64,000 nt of DNA from CAZSDU01 sp964429135 (lineage in GTDB: Bacteria; Bacteroidota; Bacteroidia; Bacteroidales; FEN-979): assembly GCA_964429135.1 (NCBI GenBank), contig CAYSAU010000015.1:18931-82930 (forward strand). The letters run 5' to 3'. Under the pieces are notes generated by a model. It worked only from the letters and a program-made list of their open reading frames with translations. It did no database searches and was not told the origin of the DNA. The position numbers and the translations under genes are program-made. How positions within the stretch are numbered: the first letter of the stretch is position 1; each line of letters starts with the position of its first letter. Of the stretch, positions 62,444 to 64,000 are shown piece after piece.

Positions 62444-63394
62444 CTAAGTAAAAAGACTATCAACAAACTCAAGTCGGTTGAACACCTGGAGATCATCCAT
62501 GGTTTCTCCAACCCCAATGTATTTGACCGGGATTTTGAATTGGTCGGAAATGCCGATTACCACACCGCCTTTTGCGGTTCCGTCAAGTTTTGTCAGAGCA
62601 ATTGCATTGACTTCCGTGGCTGAAGTGAATTGTCTGGCTTGCTCAAAGGCATTCTGACCCGTGGATGCATCCAGGATTAGCAGAATTTCATGGGGTGCAT
62701 CAGGAATCACCTTCTGTAATACTTTCCTGATTTTCGACAATTCATTCATCAGGTTTATTTTATTATGTAAACGACCGGCTGTATCAATGATCACGACATC
62801 GATATTTCTAGCGATGGCCGATTTAACCGTATCAAAGGCAACAGAGGCAGGATCTGCCCCCATCCCCTGGGTTATAACAGCCACCCCTGCCCTATCGGCC
62901 CAAATGCTGATCTGATCTACAGCCGCAGCCCTGAACGTATCTGCCGCACCTAGGAGGACAGATTTTCCGGCTTTTTTAAACTGAAATGCAAGCTTTCCGA
63001 TAGTGGTGGTTTTACCAACGCCATTAACTCCAACAACCATTATGACATACGGTTTTTTCCCTTCCGGTAAACCAAATTCGGTAAAGTCTATAATGTTATT
63101 TTCAAGAAGAAGGGCAGCAATTTCGTTTTTTAAAACAGCATTTAAGTCAGCTGTGCCAATAAATTTTTCTCTGGCAACCCTGGCTTGAATCCGCTCAATG
63201 ATACGCAATGTTGTTTCGACTCCGACATCAGAAGTTATGAGAATCTCCTCCAGATGATCAAGTACCTCATCATCAATTTTCGATTTTCCAACAATGGCTT
63301 TGGATAGCCTGGAGAATAAATTGGTCTTGGTTTTCTGAAGCCCCTTTTCAAGGATATCTTTTTTATCCTTTGAAAAAATATTAAAAAGACCCAT
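62444..63394 (-). CDS. ftsY: Signal recognition particle receptor FtsY
   Basis: FtsY is the membrane-associated GTPase receptor for SRP. The 316-residue protein lacks the long acidic A domain of the E. coli type, normal for Bacteroidota. It has the N-domain, then the G-domain with GVNGVGKTTT (122-131), DTAGRLHNK and TKLDGTAKGG. It lies downstream of DUF4295 behind a hairpin that may attenuate transcription. Confidence 0.96.
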   Translation of the reverse strand: MGLFNIFSKDKKDILEKGLQKTKTNLFSRLSKAIVGKSKIDDEVLDHLEEILITSDVGVETTLRIIERIQARVAREKFIGTADLNAVLKNEIAALLLENNIIDFTEFGLPEGKKPYVIMVVGVNGVGKTTTIGKLAFQFKKAGKSVLLGAADTFRAAAVDQISIWADRAGVAVITQGMGADPASVAFDTVKSAIARNIDVVIIDTAGRLHNKINLMNELSKIRKVLQKVIPDAPHEILLILDASTGQNAFEQARQFTSATEVNAIALTKLDGTAKGGVVIGISDQFKIPVKYIGVGETMDDLQVFNRLEFVDSLFT

Positions 63395-63437
63395 ATATTT
63401 TTCTTTTGAAGAGGGTGTTGACCATTAATGATACAAA

Positions 63438-63467
63438 AAAAGCTTTTTTCCTCAGAAAAAAGCTTTT
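63438..63467 (-). terminator. Hairpin terminator/attenuator before ftsY
   Basis: A perfect 12-bp stem AAAAGCTTTTTT/AAAAAAGCTTTT with a six-base loop (63450-63455) is followed on the minus strand by seven T. It lies between the DUF4295 gene and ftsY and would reduce read-through into ftsY. Confidence 0.7.
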
Positions 63468-63487
63468 CTCTGCAAAAAAAAACGGAT

Positions 63488-63649
63488 TTAATTGTCTTTA
63501 TTTGCTAAAAAATCTTTCACCATATCATTGGGAACGATGGTTTCTTTGAAAACATAAGCCCCTGATTTTTGGGACTTAACCATACGGATAACTTTTGTAA
63601 AATCTTTTCCCGTCGAACTTTTAAAACTAGCAACTACTTTCTTTGCCAT
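63488..63649 (-). CDS. DUF4295 small protein
   Basis: A 53-residue basic protein starting MAKKVVASFKSSTGKDF and ending DFLANKDN is encoded here. It is the DUF4295 family, restricted to Bacteroidota and usually located between rpmG and ftsY. Its basic, lysine-rich sequence is typical of a ribosome-associated protein; function is unproven. It starts 8 bases after rpmG stops. Confidence 0.9.
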   Translation of the reverse strand: MAKKVVASFKSSTGKDFTKVIRMVKSQKSGAYVFKETIVPNDMVKDFLANKDN

Positions 63650-63657
63650 AATGAATA

Positions 63658-63846
63658 TTATTTAATTTCCTTGTGTACGGTCACCTTTTTCAGGTAGGAA
63701 TTATACTTTTTAATTTCCAATCTCTCAGGAGTGTTTTTTTTGTTTTTGGTTGTGATATATCTGGAAATTCCCGGAACTCCGCTTGACTTTTGTTCCGTAC
63801 ACTCCAGAATAACCTGAATCCTTTGATCTTTACTCTTCTTAGCCAT
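63658..63846 (-). CDS. rpmG: 50S ribosomal protein L33
   Basis: The 62-residue bL33 protein begins MAKKSKDQRIQVILECTEQ and ends with the family tail YLKKVTVHKEIK. It keeps one cysteine and lacks the paired zinc-ribbon cysteines of the other L33 form. In most Bacteroidota rpmB precedes it, but a promoter and no rpmB are seen in the 150 bases upstream. Confidence 0.96.
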   Translation of the reverse strand: MAKKSKDQRIQVILECTEQKSSGVPGISRYITTKNKKNTPERLEIKKYNSYLKKVTVHKEIK

Positions 63847-63874
63847 ATTATTCCCGCTTTATTTAAAAGGTCTG

Positions 63875-63882
63875 CAAAATTA
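63875..63882 (-). promoter_or_regulatory. Promoter -7 element for rpmG-DUF4295
   Basis: On the minus strand TAATTTTG lies 28 bases before the rpmG ATG. The position right behind rpmG shows it is first in its operon here. Confidence 0.55.
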
Positions 63883-63949
63883 AAAAAATCCGTGATAATA
63901 ACAAAAATATTTTCCTACTTTTATTTCTTAAATTGATATAATTTATCAG

Positions 63950-64000
63950 TAGTGTCCGGTTAAAATTACTAAATGTTCTTTGAAATTATGAATTGATAAG
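63950..64000. other. Possible insertion-sequence terminus at the window edge
   Basis: AGTGTCCGGTTAAAA begins at 63951, in a form that resembles the terminal inverted repeats of some Bacteroidota insertion sequences. The transposase would lie beyond the window. This rests only on resemblance. Confidence 0.2.

Noticed and set aside
1..64000. tRNA, rRNA or CRISPR arrays
   Set aside because: No cloverleaf with CCA-type end, no rRNA signature stretch and no spaced direct repeats were found on reading both strands, though a covariance search was not possible.

Overview
The window is from a member of the Bacteroidota, most likely an uncultured Bacteroidales/Marinilabiliales-type lineage. The evidence is the set of lineage-specific families (Bacteroidota omega subunit, DUF4835, DUF6913, DUF4295, the alternative GlmU, short SerA), six secreted proteins ending in type IX secretion (T9SS) type-A sorting domains, and about twenty copies of the Bacteroidota promoter -7 element TAnnTTTG just upstream of genes, with almost no Shine-Dalgarno sequences. 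No rRNA, tRNA, CRISPR array or complete mobile element was seen.

Layout. 1-9 kb: a cut-off threonine dehydratase-like gene, a tyrosine phosphatase and dnaA on the minus strand, then yigZ-like, prmC, a DUF3298 lipid/secreted protein, yggS and a membrane sulfatase-fold enzyme. 8-12 kb: serine biosynthesis operon serC-serA-(four-helix bundle protein)-DUF1015. 12-18 kb: LuxC-type acyl-CoA reductase, ribosomal protein L31 type B, alternative glmU, lon. 18-30 kb: two tandem secreted M1 aminopeptidases, an orphan oligopeptide-type binding lipoprotein, a metallo-beta-lactamase-fold hydrolase, DUF6913-dapA-M14 carboxypeptidase, and a membrane protein plus alpha-oxoamine synthase pair. 30-36 kb: the conserved bamD-rpoZ-coaBC-DUF4835-recN cluster and fabI. 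36-42 kb: etfB-etfA-membrane Fe-S oxidoreductase-acyl-CoA dehydrogenase, a fatty-acid oxidation module feeding electrons to quinone. 42-49 kb: clpC, gyrA and a TPR protein.

49-54 kb is the accessory-looking part: an unknown T9SS protein, an epimerase interrupted by an in-frame stop, a steroid 5-alpha-reductase-family membrane enzyme, and a 320-bp gene-free, GC-richer stretch with its own minus-strand promoter and several perfect hairpins, the best candidate here for an undescribed structured RNA. 54-60 kb holds a minus-strand operon of two surface T9SS proteins, a TonB-dependent receptor of BtuB size and a DUF5074/BtuG-like beta-propeller lipoprotein: a probable corrinoid (vitamin B12) uptake locus. 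The receptor gene appears to start at a CTG codon. 60-64 kb is the conserved rpmG-DUF4295-ftsY-rimO order followed by a YwqK-type repeat protein and a thioesterase; the last 50 bases may touch an insertion-sequence end.

Together the genes describe a respiring, protein- and fatty-acid-using heterotroph: secreted peptidases and peptide uptake, beta-oxidation coupled to the membrane through ETF, and housekeeping functions in replication, translation and proteolysis. Start codons were moved downstream in several genes because the longer reading frames begin inside a promoter element.
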